Origin: Ruania albidiflava DSM 18029
GTDB lineage: Bacteria > Actinomycetota > Actinomycetes > Actinomycetales > Beutenbergiaceae
Direction: 5' to 3'
Assembly (NCBI RefSeq): GCF_000421225.1
Contig: NZ_ATWL01000007.1
Coordinates: 124,001-188,000 of the forward strand
Length of the DNA stretch: 64,000 nt
The translations under genes and the position numbers were made by a program. The notes under the pieces are model-generated. The model did not search any database. It was not told the origin of the DNA and worked only from the letters and a program-made list of their open reading frames with translations. Positions 1 through 9,155 of the stretch are shown in pieces; position 1 is the first letter of the stretch; each line of letters opens with the position of its first letter.

Positions 1-440
1 AGCTCCACCACCACGCCCTCGATGCGCAGGTCGTCTCCCCAGACCTTCTCCACCAGCTCGGCGTCGTGGCGACCCTCCACCCAGATCCGCGACCCGCGGG
101 CCACCCGTGCGCGCGCACCCGCCACAGCCACCGAGCCCGAGGCGGTCCGCTGGGGTGCTGCCGCGGCAGGAGCCGGGCGGTGCGGCACCAGCCGGACTGG
201 TTTCCCGTCCACCCAGAACCCAGCCCCGAGCGGGAAGGACCGCGTCCGCCCCTTGCGGTCCTCGAGCACCACCACGTGCACACCGCCGCTCTTCTCCACC
301 CGGACGATGGCGCCCACCCAGCCGGTCTGCACGTCCTCGACGACCAGTCCAGGCTCAGCGGGCTGGTCCCGGGTCTGCGGGCGGCGGCGGGAATGCGGAT
401 CGTCGGCCAGGACGTTACTGCCATAGCGGTCGAAGGTCAC
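1..440 (-). CDS. DUF3097 family protein, 5' part (runs off the window)
   Basis: The 146 visible codons start at a GTG (438-440). An in-frame TGA lies two codons upstream, so this is the earliest possible start. The N-terminus begins TFDRYGSNVLADD, followed by a small beta-rich region and then VEGRHDAELVEKVWGDDLR. That last segment is the conserved mark of the DUF3097 family, an actinobacterial family of about 270-300 residues with a Toprim-like look and no established function. The C-terminal half lies outside the window. It is transcribed divergently from hrcA. The family call rests on remembered motifs, not on a search. Confidence 0.8.
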   Translation of the reverse strand, partial: MTFDRYGSNVLADDPHSRRRPQTRDQPAEPGLVVEDVQTGWVGAIVRVEKSGGVHVVVLEDRKGRTRSFPLGAGFWVDGKPVRLVPHRPAPAAAAPQRTASGSVAVAGARARVARGSRIWVEGRHDAELVEKVWGDDLRIEGVVVE

Positions 441-667
441 CGGTCAAGGTTAGGCGGACCGCCGGCGGAACCACCGCAGGCACGCCCAGCCCGGGTGCCC
501 TGATGGTTGCGCGAGGGTGCACCTGTGGTCGTGATCCGGGGTGATTGCAGCCATAACCGCACCCTCGGGATGATGTGTGGGTCGCAGTGAACTTGGCGCC
601 CGCGCGTAGAGTTGGCACTCTAGAGGTGCGAGTGCTATCTGTTCGAGGGTCGAGGAGGTGAGGACCA
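441..667. promoter_or_regulatory. Divergent intergenic region with hrcA promoter
   Basis: This gap separates the DUF3097 gene (minus) from hrcA (plus). A TAGAGT -10-like hexamer lies at 607-612, which would put the transcription start inside the CIRCE element just downstream. A strong Shine-Dalgarno AGGAGGTG (653-660) sits 7 nt before the hrcA GTG. A loose inverted repeat (CGAGGGTGC near 513 and GCACCCTCG near 560) is also present. No coding sequence is convincing here. Confidence 0.55.
612..638. promoter_or_regulatory. CIRCE element, HrcA operator
   Basis: TTGGCACTC, nine spacer bases, then GAGTGCTAT matches the CIRCE consensus (TTAGCACTC-N9-GAGTGCTAA) in arm sequence and spacer length. It lies about 30 nt before the hrcA start and next to the likely -10. 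HrcA is therefore expected to repress its own transcription and that of the downstream dnaJ. Confidence 0.93.
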
Positions 668-1696
668 GTGACGAGCGACCGGCGGCTGCAGGTGCTGGGC
701 GCGATCGTGCAGGACTACGTCCGCAGCCGCGAACCCGTGGGCTCGCGCAACCTGGTGGACCGGCACAACCTCGGCGTCTCCCCGGCCACGATCCGCAACG
801 ACATGGCTGCGTTGGAGGACGAGGGCTACATCGCTCAGCCGCACACCTCGGCGGGCCGCATCCCCACGGACAAGGGCTACCGGATGTTCGTGGACCAGAT
901 CTCTGTGGTCAAACCGCTCTCCGGTCCGGAACGGCGCGCCATCACCGAGTTGCTCGGCGGCGCTGTGGACCTGGACGAGCTGCTCGAGCGCACCGTGCGG
1001 CTGCTGGCGCACCTCACCCAGCAGGTGGCGGTGGTGCAGTACCCCTCCCTGCGCCGTTCTGCACTGCAGCACGTCGAGCTCGTACCCACCGCTCCGCACC
1101 GCCTCATGGTGGTCATCATCACCAGCAACGGCCGGGTCGCCCAGCGCATCGTGGAGTCCACCCAGGACCTGGACGAGGTGCTGCTGGCCGAGCTGCGCGC
1201 CCGCATCAACGCCGAGGTCGCCGGCCTGGGTGCCGTCAAGGCCCGCCAGCGCCTGGAGCTGGTCGCAGCAGCGTTCGACCCACAGGACCGGCCGCTGATC
1301 ACAGCGATCGTGCAGACCATCGACGAGACCTTGTCGGAGGACGTCGAGGAGCGGATCGTGATGGCCGGCACCGCGAACCTGGCCCGTTCCGACCTGGACT
1401 TCCCTCGCACGATCGGTCCGGTGCTCGAGGCCCTCGAGGAGCAGATGGTGCTGCTGCGCCTGCTCACCGAGATGGTCGACGACGCCCCGGACCGGCCGTT
1501 GGCGGTGCGCATCGGCCGGGAGACCCACCACGAGAACCTCGCGGAGACGGCTGTGATCGCGAGCGGTTACGGTGGGGAGGGCCCAGAGGCCGTCGGCCAG
1601 CTCGGCGTGCTCGGTCCCACCCGGATGGACTACCCCACCACGATGGCGTCCGTCCGCGCGGTCGCCCGCTACCTGTCCCGATTCATGAGCGGATGA
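668..1696 (+). CDS. hrcA: Heat-inducible transcription repressor HrcA
   Basis: The protein has 342 residues, the usual HrcA length. An N-terminal winged helix (about residues 1-75) carries the family signature [20 protein letters not shown], followed by the GAF-like and insertion domains. HrcA binds CIRCE operators and releases them under heat stress. The GTG start is fixed by AGGAGGTG with 7-nt spacing. A CIRCE element directly upstream indicates autoregulation. The next gene is dnaJ (58 nt downstream), the usual hrcA-dnaJ2 pairing of Actinobacteria. Confidence 0.97.
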   Translation: MTSDRRLQVLGAIVQDYVRSREPVGSRNLVDRHNLGVSPATIRNDMAALEDEGYIAQPHTSAGRIPTDKGYRMFVDQISVVKPLSGPERRAITELLGGAVDLDELLERTVRLLAHLTQQVAVVQYPSLRRSALQHVELVPTAPHRLMVVIITSNGRVAQRIVESTQDLDEVLLAELRARINAEVAGLGAVKARQRLELVAAAFDPQDRPLITAIVQTIDETLSEDVEERIVMAGTANLARSDLDFPRTIGPVLEALEEQMVLLRLLTEMVDDAPDRPLAVRIGRETHHENLAETAVIASGYGGEGPEAVGQLGVLGPTRMDYPTTMASVRAVARYLSRFMSG

Positions 1697-1754
1697 CTCG
1701 GCCCACAGCCCACCCTCGGACCCTAGCGACCTGAGAACCTACAGAAAGCAACCT

Positions 1755-2876
1755 GTGAGCGATTACTACGCCATCCTGGGTGTCTCCCACGACGCCAGCA
1801 CGGATGAGATCAAGCGCGCGTACCGCAAGCTCGCCCGTCAGCACCACCCGGACGTCGCCGGACCGGAGAGCGCGGAGAAGTTCAAGGACATCGCCGCCGC
1901 GCACGACGTGCTGTCCAACCCGGAGAAGCGGCGCGCCTACGACATGGGCGGGATGCCCGGCATGGCCGGTGGCGGCGCCGGCAGCGGGTTCGGGTTCTCC
2001 GACATCTTCGAGTCCTTCTTCGCCGCGGCGGCCGGTGGCGGCGCGCAACGCGGGCCGGTGCCACGGTCCCGCCGTGGCCAGGACGCCTTGCTGCGCATCG
2101 ACCTGGAGCTGGCCGACGCCGCCTTCGGGGTGGCCAAGGACGTCGAGGTCGACACGGCGGTGATGTGCACCACCTGCCAGGGCACCTGCTGCCAGCCCGG
2201 CACCAGCCCGGTGACCTGTGAGGTGTGCCACGGTCGCGGCTCGGTGCAGCGGATGGCCCGCTCGTTCCTCGGCCAGGTGATGACCACCACGGCATGTGCT
2301 GCCTGCTCCGGCTTCGGCACCATCATCACCAGCCCGTGCACCGAGTGCGCCGGAGAGGGCCGGGTGCGCACCCGCCGCACCGTCCGGGTGAACGTGCCCG
2401 CCGGGGTGGACGACGGCACTCGGATCAAGCTCACCGGGCAGGGTGAGGTCGGTCCGGCCGGAGGCCCCCCGGGAGACCTGTACGTGGAGGTGCGGGAAAG
2501 GCGCCACCCGGTGTTCACCCGTCGCGGTGACGACCTGCACTGCACCACCGAGGTGCCGATGACCGCTGCTGCGCTGGGCACCGTGCTCGACCTGGAGACC
2601 CTGGACGGGGTTCAGCAGGTGGACCTGCGACCGGGCACACAGCCGGAGGAGGTGGTCACCCTGCGCGGTCTGGGCATCGGGCACCTGAACGGCGGTGGCC
2701 GCGGCGACCTGCACGTGCACGTGGCTGTATCGGTGCCGAGCAAGCTGGACGAGGAGCAGGAACGGCTGCTGCGCGAGCTGGCCACCCTGCGCGGGGAGGA
2801 GCGGCCTGAGGCTCGTCTGGCCCCCGCGCACCCGGGGATGTTCTCCCGGTTGCGGGACAAGCTGCAGGGCAAGTGA
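1755..2876 (+). CDS. dnaJ: Molecular chaperone DnaJ (DnaJ2 type)
   Basis: This 373-residue Hsp40 co-chaperone stimulates the DnaK ATPase. It has a J domain (residues 1-65, HPD at 31-33), a Gly-rich and Phe-containing linker (about 68-100), four cysteine repeats of the zinc region (from C138) and a C-terminal substrate-binding region. Three repeats are canonical (CEVCHGRG, CAACSGFG, CTECAGEG). The first reads CTTCQGTC, with Cys in place of the last Gly. The start is a GTG. The stop overlaps the rsmE start by 4 nt (GTGA), so translation is probably coupled. Heat control via the CIRCE upstream of hrcA is likely. Confidence 0.95.
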   Translation: MSDYYAILGVSHDASTDEIKRAYRKLARQHHPDVAGPESAEKFKDIAAAHDVLSNPEKRRAYDMGGMPGMAGGGAGSGFGFSDIFESFFAAAAGGGAQRGPVPRSRRGQDALLRIDLELADAAFGVAKDVEVDTAVMCTTCQGTCCQPGTSPVTCEVCHGRGSVQRMARSFLGQVMTTTACAACSGFGTIITSPCTECAGEGRVRTRRTVRVNVPAGVDDGTRIKLTGQGEVGPAGGPPGDLYVEVRERRHPVFTRRGDDLHCTTEVPMTAAALGTVLDLETLDGVQQVDLRPGTQPEEVVTLRGLGIGHLNGGGRGDLHVHVAVSVPSKLDEEQERLLRELATLRGEERPEARLAPAHPGMFSRLRDKLQGK

Positions 2877-3634
2877 GCCTGCCGGTCTTCCTCACCGCCG
2901 CTGGTGACCTGGACGGCCTCGGACCAGGCGACAGCTACGCACTGACCGGACCGGAGGCCCGGCACGCGGTGGGTGCGATGCGTATCCGCCCGGGCGAGCA
3001 GGTCCAGGTGGTCGATGGGGCGGGCGTCCGCCTCACCGGTCAGGTCACCGCCGTCGACGGCGGAGCCCGCCTGGACCTGGACGTGCAGTCCGTCGAGCGC
3101 GAGCGGGCCCCCGGGTGCCGCCTGGTCCTGGTGCAGGCCCTGGCCAAGGGAGGCAGGGACGAGCTCGCGATCGAGGCGGGCACCGAGGTCGGCATGGACG
3201 CGGTGGTGCCGTGGCAGTCGGCCCGGTCGGTCTCTCGCTGGCGCGGCCCGAAGGCAGCCCGTGGGGTGGCCCGCTGGTGCCAGGTGGTGCAGGCGGCCAC
3301 CAAGCAGTCCCGGCGTGCGTACCTGCCCGCTGTGGCCGACCTGGTGGACGGCGAGCACGTGCAGACCACGGTGCGCTCCGCCGTCGCCAGCGGGGGAGTG
3401 GTGCTGGTGGCGCACGAGAGCGCCACCACGCCGATCAGCCAGGTGCAGATCGCACCGGAGGCCCCCGAGGTGCTCGTGGTGGTCGGACCGGAGGGCGGCC
3501 TCACCGACGACGAGGTCCGCGGCCTGTCCGATGCCGGTGCCCAGGTGGTGCGGCTCGGCCCGCACGTGCTCCGCACCTCCACCGCCGGTCCGGTCGCCCT
3601 CACTCTGGTCGCCCACGCGCTGGGCCGAGAGTGA
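2873..3634 (+). CDS. rsmE: 16S rRNA m3U1498 methyltransferase RsmE
   Basis: The 253-residue protein belongs to the SPOUT family. It has an N-terminal PUA-like domain (about 1-75, with the GPEARHAVGAMRIRPG segment typical of RsmE) and a C-terminal knotted SAM-binding domain. Knot motifs are visible as VVVGPEGGLTDDE and LGPHVLRTSTAGPVAL. It methylates N3 of U1498 in 16S rRNA. The GTG start overlaps the dnaJ stop by 4 nt, the conserved dnaJ-rsmE arrangement. Confidence 0.95.
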   Translation: MSLPVFLTAAGDLDGLGPGDSYALTGPEARHAVGAMRIRPGEQVQVVDGAGVRLTGQVTAVDGGARLDLDVQSVERERAPGCRLVLVQALAKGGRDELAIEAGTEVGMDAVVPWQSARSVSRWRGPKAARGVARWCQVVQAATKQSRRAYLPAVADLVDGEHVQTTVRSAVASGGVVLVAHESATTPISQVQIAPEAPEVLVVVGPEGGLTDDEVRGLSDAGAQVVRLGPHVLRTSTAGPVALTLVAHALGRE

Positions 3635-3727
3635 GGAAGCGGTCTGCCAACGTCGGCTGTGCTCGGTAGCATCGAGACACACCACACCACCGAACGAGGA
3701 GTCACCCCAGGGCCATCGGCCCAGCCC

Positions 3728-4786
3728 ATGACCGAGTCCACCCCCTCCGGCGCCGACGACCAGCTGCCCGCTGGTCGGGTGCGTCACCAGATCACCGTCC
3801 CCGAGCACGTGCCCATGGTGGCCCTGCTCGGACAGCGCGACGAGGTGCTCGACGCCATCGAGGCAGGCTTCCCGCAGGTCGACGTGCACGTGCGCGGCAA
3901 CCTGGTCATGATGACCGGCAACGCCGGCGACGTGGCGCTGGCCGAACGCCTCCTGGACGAGCTGACCCAGATCGCCTCCGCCGGGCAGCCGCTGACCGCC
4001 GACGCCGTCGAGCGCGCCATCGCCATCCTCACCGACGCCACCACCGACCGGCCGGCGCAGGTGCTGACGATGAACATCCTGTCCAACCGCGGCAAGACCA
4101 TCCGGCCCAAGACCGTCGGGCAGAAGGACTACGTCGAGGCGATCGACGCCAACACGGTCGTCTTCGGCATCGGCCCGGCCGGCACCGGGAAGACCTACCT
4201 CGCGATGGCCAAGGCGGTGCAGGCCCTGCAGGCCAAGCAGGTGAACCGGATCGTGCTCACCCGCCCGGCCGTGGAAGCGGGAGAGCGGCTCGGTTTCCTG
4301 CCCGGCTCCCTGAACGACAAGATCGACCCGTACCTGCGTCCGCTGTACGACGCGCTGCACGACATGCTCGACCCGGAGTCGATCCCACGGTTGATGGCCG
4401 CCGGCACCATCGAGGTCGCGCCGCTGGCGTACATGCGGGGGCGGACTCTGAACGATGCGTTCATCATCCTTGACGAGGCGCAGAACACCTCTGCGGAGCA
4501 GATGAAGATGTTCCTCACCCGGCTCGGGTTCGGCTCCCGGATCGTGGTCACCGGGGACGTCACCCAGGTGGACCTGCCCGGTGGGGCCACCTCCGGTCTG
4601 AAGGTGGTCCAGGAGATCCTCACCGACATCGACGACGTCGCATTCTGCGAGCTGACCAGCGCCGACGTGGTGCGCCACCGGCTGGTTGCCGACATCATCG
4701 ACGCCTACTCGCACTACGAGACCCGGCACCCGCAGGTGGGGCGGGGGCAGAGCACCCCTCGGGGCCGGTCGGAGTGGACCCGATGA
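3728..4786 (+). CDS. phoH: PhoH-like ATPase
   Basis: This P-loop ATPase has 352 residues from the ATG at 3728. The frame stays open upstream to a GTG at 3659, so the start is uncertain. An N-terminal KH-like segment precedes the PhoH domain. Walker A GPAGTGKT is at residues 149-156 and the Walker B-like DEAQN follows. The family's partners are RNA-related; here the gene sits directly before ybeY (rRNA maturation), a widely conserved pairing. A TAGCAT -10-like hexamer at 3667-3672 may give it its own promoter. The stop lies 37 nt before the ybeY start. Confidence 0.9.
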   Translation: MTESTPSGADDQLPAGRVRHQITVPEHVPMVALLGQRDEVLDAIEAGFPQVDVHVRGNLVMMTGNAGDVALAERLLDELTQIASAGQPLTADAVERAIAILTDATTDRPAQVLTMNILSNRGKTIRPKTVGQKDYVEAIDANTVVFGIGPAGTGKTYLAMAKAVQALQAKQVNRIVLTRPAVEAGERLGFLPGSLNDKIDPYLRPLYDALHDMLDPESIPRLMAAGTIEVAPLAYMRGRTLNDAFIILDEAQNTSAEQMKMFLTRLGFGSRIVVTGDVTQVDLPGGATSGLKVVQEILTDIDDVAFCELTSADVVRHRLVADIIDAYSHYETRHPQVGRGQSTPRGRSEWTR

Positions 4787-4823
4787 CCGCGCAGACACCG
4801 ACGAACGCGAGGAGCCAGCGCCG

Positions 4824-5276
4824 ATGAGCGTCGAGGTGACCAACGAGTCCGGCTACCGCCTGGACGAGGCTGAGTTCGCCGACCTGTCCCGGCACGTGCT
4901 GGATGCGATGGGTGTGCACCCCCTGGCCGAGCTGGAGATCCGGTTCGTGGACGCAGACGTCATGTCCGAGCTGCACGTGCAGTGGATGGACGAGGAAGGA
5001 CCCACCGACGTGCTGTCCTTCCCGATGGACGAGCTGCGCCCCGGTACCGACGGCGAGCTGAGCGAGGAGGGCATCCTCGGATCGATCGTCGTCTGCCCAC
5101 CGGTGGCCGCCGACCAGGCGCTGGCCGCCGGGCACTCCGCCGAGGAGGAGATGCTGCTGCTGACCACGCACGGCATCCTGCACCTGCTCGGTTACGACCA
5201 TGCCGAACCGGAGGAGGAGAAGGAGATGTTCGACCTGCAGCGTCGGCTCCTGCTCACCTTCCTGGCCGCCCGCTGA
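4824..5276 (+). CDS. ybeY: rRNA maturation endoribonuclease YbeY
   Basis: The 150-residue protein carries the zinc-binding signature [11 protein letters not shown] that defines YbeY, a single-strand RNA endonuclease in 16S rRNA 3' maturation and ribosome quality control. The segment [10 protein letters not shown] is also typical. The ATG at 4824 is chosen because GAGGAG lies 9 nt upstream and the length matches the family. An upstream in-frame extension is not family-like. It lies between phoH and the CBS protein in one apparent operon. Confidence 0.95.
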   Translation: MSVEVTNESGYRLDEAEFADLSRHVLDAMGVHPLAELEIRFVDADVMSELHVQWMDEEGPTDVLSFPMDELRPGTDGELSEEGILGSIVVCPPVAADQALAAGHSAEEEMLLLTTHGILHLLGYDHAEPEEEKEMFDLQRRLLLTFLAAR

Positions 5277-5281
5277 TCGCC

Positions 5282-6643
5282 ATGCTGCTCGGAACTGCCG
5301 GTGATGCCCCGGCCCCGGTGGGTGGTATCGGGTTCATGATCGTGCTCGCCTGCGTGTGCGCCCTGCTCGCCGCCGTGCTCGCTGCCGCTGAGGAGGCCGC
5401 CAGCCGGGTCACCCGCGCCGCAGCCCAGGACTACGCCGCCGGCTCCGGCCGCGGCACGACGGTGGTGCGGATCGCCGAGGAACCCGCGCCGGCGGTGCGT
5501 TCGGCCACCTACGCCCGGGTGCTGCTCGAGCTGGTCGGAGCGGTGTGCCTGACCCTGGTGATCGCGGCCGCCTTCCCCCGTTGGTGGCAGGTGCTGCTGG
5601 TGGCCCTGGCCGCCCTGATCATCTTGGCCACTGTGGTGGTGGAGCTGCTGCCCCGCGCCCTGGGCCGCCGGTACTCGCTGCAGGTGCTGGCCCTGGTCGG
5701 CCCGGCAGTGCTGCTGGTGCAGCGCGGCCTGACCCCGATGATCGCCGCAGTGCGCCGGCTCGCGCATCGCCGGGGCCGCAGCCCCGCCGAGGAGCTGCAG
5801 GAGGAGACGGAGAACCTGCGCGACATGGTCGAGCGGGTGAGCGAGAGCGACCAGATCGACGAGGACGAGCGGGAGATGCTGCAGTCGGTGTTCGAGCTGG
5901 GCACCACCCGGGTGCGGGAGGTGATGGTGCCGCGCACCGACATGGTCACCATCCACGTCGGTGTCTCGGTGCGCAAGGCGCTGAACCTGTTCGTCCGGTC
6001 CGGGTACTCCCGGGTGCCGGTGGTCGGTGACTCGGTGGACGACCTGCGCGGGGTGCTCTACCTCAAGGATGCCCTGGCCCAGACCGTGCGCGGCGGACCA
6101 GAGGAGACCACAGTCGTCGAGGAGGTGATGCGTCCGCCGTTGTTCGTCCCGGAGACCAAGGTGGTCGACGACCTGCTGGAGGAGATGAGAGACGGGTCGG
6201 TGCACATCGCCATCGTGGTGGACGAGTACGGCGGAGTGGCCGGTCTGGTCACGGTGGAGGACATCCTCGAAGAGCTCGTCGGTGAGCTGGTGGACGAGCA
6301 CGACACCGAGGAGGAAGAGGTCGCCGCAGCCGACGACGGTACGTTCGTCGTGCCTGCCCGGCTGGGCCTGGACGAGCTCGGCGAGCTCTTCGACATCGAC
6401 ATCGAGGACGACGAGGTCACCACCGCCGCTGGGCTGCTCACCAAGGCGCTCGGGCGGGTGCCGATCCAAGGCGCCCGCGCCTGCACGCACGGCATCTGCC
6501 TGGAGGCGATCGACTTCCAGGGCCGGCGCCGCCGCCTGCACGCGCTACGGGTCTGGCGGGCAGAGACCGAGACCGAGGCTGCTGCGGCAGCCAGCGCCCC
6601 CTCACCCGCGTCCATAGAGGCACCCGAAGGACAGACCCGGTGA
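5282..6643 (+). CDS. CNNM/CorC-type membrane protein with two CBS domains
   Basis: The 453-residue protein begins with a DUF21/CNNM-type membrane domain (about residues 1-180, several hydrophobic helices starting with GFMIVLACVCALLAAVL). A CBS pair follows (about 215-340, with the VPRTDMVTI and VVDEYGGVAGLVTVEDILEE motifs), then a C-terminal CorC/HlyC domain (about 355-440). Such proteins are often annotated as hemolysins but are implicated in Mg2+/Co2+ efflux. It starts 5 nt after ybeY and its stop overlaps the era GTG by 4 nt. The ybeY-CBS-era order is conserved in Actinobacteria. Confidence 0.9.
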   Translation: MLLGTAGDAPAPVGGIGFMIVLACVCALLAAVLAAAEEAASRVTRAAAQDYAAGSGRGTTVVRIAEEPAPAVRSATYARVLLELVGAVCLTLVIAAAFPRWWQVLLVALAALIILATVVVELLPRALGRRYSLQVLALVGPAVLLVQRGLTPMIAAVRRLAHRRGRSPAEELQEETENLRDMVERVSESDQIDEDEREMLQSVFELGTTRVREVMVPRTDMVTIHVGVSVRKALNLFVRSGYSRVPVVGDSVDDLRGVLYLKDALAQTVRGGPEETTVVEEVMRPPLFVPETKVVDDLLEEMRDGSVHIAIVVDEYGGVAGLVTVEDILEELVGELVDEHDTEEEEVAAADDGTFVVPARLGLDELGELFDIDIEDDEVTTAAGLLTKALGRVPIQGARACTHGICLEAIDFQGRRRRLHALRVWRAETETEAAAAASAPSPASIEAPEGQTR

Positions 6644-7581
6644 CCGAGAACCACGACCAGCAGCCCGCCACCGAACCAGACGAGGGCTTCCGCGCCGGTT
6701 TCGTGTGCGTCGTCGGCCGGCCGAATGCCGGCAAGTCGACCCTGACCAATGCGCTGGTCGGCCAGAAGGTGGCGATCACCTCCGGCCGGCCGCAGACCAC
6801 CCGGCACGCCATCCGCGGCATCGTGCACCGTCCGGACGCCCAGCTGATCCTCGTGGACACCCCCGGGGTGCACCGGCCGCGCACCCTGCTCGGCCAGCGG
6901 CTCAACGACCTGGTGATCGACACGCTCACCGAGGTGGACGCGATCGCCCTGTGCCTCCCGGCGGACCAGACGATCGGCCCCGGCGACCGGTTCATCGCTG
7001 GCGCAGTGGCCCAGGCAGGCACCCCCGTGGTGGCCCTGGCCACCAAGGCGGACACAGTGTCCAAGGCGCGGCTCGCCGAGCACCTGGTCGCCATCGCTGA
7101 GCTGGGTGACTGGGCGGACATCGTGCCGGTCTCGGCCGTCTCCGGCTACCAGCTGGAGGAGCTGGTGGCTGTGCTCCGCTCGCACATGCCGCTCTCTCCA
7201 CCGCTGTACCCGGACGGAGAGCTGACCGACGAGCCGGAGCACGTGATGGTCGCTGAGCTGGTCCGGGAGGCCGCCCTGGAAGGGGTGCGCGACGAGCTGC
7301 CACACTCCCTGGCCGTGGTCGTGGAGGAGATCGTCGAACGGGACCGGCCAGCCAAGGACGGGCGGCCGATGCTGGACGTGCGGGTGCACCTGTTCGTGGA
7401 ACGGGACTCGCAGAAGGGCATCGTCATCGGCGCCAAGGGTGCCCGGCTGCGCGAGGTGGGCACCACCGCCCGGCGGGGGATCGAGGCCCTCCTGGGCGCC
7501 GCCGTCTACCTGGACCTGCACGTGAAGGTGGCCAAGGACTGGCAGCGTGACCCCAAGCACCTGCAACGACTGGGCTTCTGA
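6640..7581 (+). CDS. era: GTPase Era
   Basis: This 313-residue GTPase assists 30S subunit assembly and binds the 3' end of 16S rRNA. The G1 motif is GRPNAGKST (residues 26-34), G3 is DTPG and G4 is TKAD, the last a variant of NKxD. The C-terminal KH domain carries VIGAKGARLREVG and ends with the typical RDPKHLQRLGF. The GTG start overlaps the previous stop by 4 nt, so it closes the ybeY-CBS-era operon. Confidence 0.96.
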   Translation: MTENHDQQPATEPDEGFRAGFVCVVGRPNAGKSTLTNALVGQKVAITSGRPQTTRHAIRGIVHRPDAQLILVDTPGVHRPRTLLGQRLNDLVIDTLTEVDAIALCLPADQTIGPGDRFIAGAVAQAGTPVVALATKADTVSKARLAEHLVAIAELGDWADIVPVSAVSGYQLEELVAVLRSHMPLSPPLYPDGELTDEPEHVMVAELVREAALEGVRDELPHSLAVVVEEIVERDRPAKDGRPMLDVRVHLFVERDSQKGIVIGAKGARLREVGTTARRGIEALLGAAVYLDLHVKVAKDWQRDPKHLQRLGF

Positions 7582-7587
7582 GGCCGC

Positions 7588-7593
7588 TAGCCT
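7588..7593 (+). promoter_or_regulatory. -10 element TAGCCT, leaderless start
   Basis: TAGCCT ends 6 nt before the GTG at 7600. This would place transcription initiation on the start codon, and no Shine-Dalgarno is present. The same geometry recurs at many genes of this window. Confidence 0.5.
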
Positions 7594-7599
7594 GAACCG

Positions 7600-9087
7600 G
7601 TGAGATACCGGAAGCTCGCGATGGTCCTGGTCATCGTCATCGCCTTCGGTGTGATCGGGTCGCTGGCCGGGCCACGGTGGACGCCGCAGCCGATGGAACG
7701 GGCCATCGTGCCCGAGACACCGGACGTGACGATCGGTTCGGACGCCGTCACCGACCCGGTCGGCAGCTATGAGATCGCCAGCGAGACCTTCGACGTCGAC
7801 CTGGACGGCGCCACGGTCGCCGCGACGCTCACCTACCCGGTGGGTGCGCCCGGAGAGCGCCCCGGGATGCTGTTCATGCACGGCGCCGGCACTGCGAGCA
7901 ACGAGAACTTCCACGACCAGGCCACCGCCCTGGCCAGTGCCGGGGTGTACGTGCTGGTCCCGGCGAAGCGGATGGACACCTACACCACCACCAGCCGCAA
8001 CTACCCAGCGATGGCCGAGGACTACCTGGTCTCCTGGCACGTGCTGCGCGACTGGCCCGGGGTGGACCCCACCCAGGTCGGGATCTACGGGGAGAGCGAA
8101 GGCGCCTGGATCGCCCCGATCGCTGCGGTGAAAGAACCCGGCGTGGCGTACTTGGTCCTGGTGTCTGCACCGATCGTGCCGCCCCGGGAACAGTTCGCCT
8201 TCGCCACCGACTCCTACCTGCGCAACGTGGGCGTGCCGGACGCGCTGCTGCGGGCCATCCCGCGCGGCCTCGGGGCGGACGTGCCCGGGGGCGGTTTCGA
8301 CTACGTGGACTTCGACGCCACACCCTGGCAGCGCCAGCTCACCCAGCCGGTGCTGATGGTCTACGGCACCGACGACGCCTCCATGCCCACCATCCAGGGG
8401 CCGCTGACCCTGATCGAGGACATCTCCCACGCCGGCAACCACGCCTACACCGTGCGGTACTTCGCGGACGCGAACCACGGCATCCGGGTGGACGGCGAGC
8501 TGGCCCCCGGGTTCACCAGCGTGCTCGCCCGGTGGACCCAGGGCCTGCCGGCCACGGCGATCGCCGAACCACGGATCGCCGGAGCACAGCCGGAACAGAC
8601 GATCCGGGCCGCACCGCTGGACCACCCGCGCTGGTACGCCAACGGGGACATGCTGGTGTTCACCCTGCTCGGGGCATTCGCCCTGGTGCTCCTCGGGCCG
8701 GTGGTGTGGGCGACCAGCCGGCTGCTGCGCCGACCAACTCGCGCGCTGCCGCCGCCACTGGCCCGGTTCAGTGCCGCGACCGTGATGAGTGCGGTCGCCG
8801 TGCTGGTGGTGTTCGTCGCCTATGTGGTCTACGTGGCCACCTTGGCGCTGAACTACCGCACCGACGACCTGGTGGTCGATGGCGGGTGGATCGTGCTGCA
8901 CGCACTGGGGATCCTCGCCGTGGCGGTCGGGGTGCGCTCGGTGGCCGCCGGCTGGAACGCCTGGCGCACTCTCCGGCGGAGGGCGATGAGCGCAGGCTCA
9001 GCGGTGATCTGGGCCAGCGTCCACCTCGGGGCGGCGGCGATGCTGTTGATCGCTGCCTACTGGGGAGTGTTCCCCACCCTGTTCTAG
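7600..9087 (+). CDS. Membrane-anchored alpha/beta hydrolase with C-terminal TM domain
   Basis: The 495-residue protein has an N-terminal membrane anchor (about 6-22) and an alpha/beta-hydrolase domain (about 55-320). Nucleophile elbow GESEG places Ser at 166, an acidic residue is in GTDD (258-259), and His293 is in ADANHGI, so a full Ser-Asp-His triad is visible. Three or four hydrophobic segments follow (about 350-490). The catalytic domain is probably extracytoplasmic. Substrate is unknown; an esterase or acyl hydrolase is the broad family role. Translation looks leaderless from a GTG. Confidence 0.75.
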   Translation: MRYRKLAMVLVIVIAFGVIGSLAGPRWTPQPMERAIVPETPDVTIGSDAVTDPVGSYEIASETFDVDLDGATVAATLTYPVGAPGERPGMLFMHGAGTASNENFHDQATALASAGVYVLVPAKRMDTYTTTSRNYPAMAEDYLVSWHVLRDWPGVDPTQVGIYGESEGAWIAPIAAVKEPGVAYLVLVSAPIVPPREQFAFATDSYLRNVGVPDALLRAIPRGLGADVPGGGFDYVDFDATPWQRQLTQPVLMVYGTDDASMPTIQGPLTLIEDISHAGNHAYTVRYFADANHGIRVDGELAPGFTSVLARWTQGLPATAIAEPRIAGAQPEQTIRAAPLDHPRWYANGDMLVFTLLGAFALVLLGPVVWATSRLLRRPTRALPPPLARFSAATVMSAVAVLVVFVAYVVYVATLALNYRTDDLVVDGGWIVLHALGILAVAVGVRSVAAGWNAWRTLRRRAMSAGSAVIWASVHLGAAAMLLIAAYWGVFPTLF

Positions 9088-9155
9088 GCCGGTCCGCACC
9101 CGCCAGCGCTAGGATCGGCAGGTCGATGTGCGCCCGGAGGGAAGGAAGGCAACAC

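Noticed and set aside
22-544. Three plus-strand frames at the window start
   Set aside because: The minus-strand frame translates to a recognisable DUF3097 N-terminus with a bounded GTG start, so the plus-strand frames are shadows.
6058-8901. Open frame of 947 codons on the minus strand
   Set aside because: It spans the CBS, era and hydrolase genes in antisense and shows no domain. It is a shadow frame.
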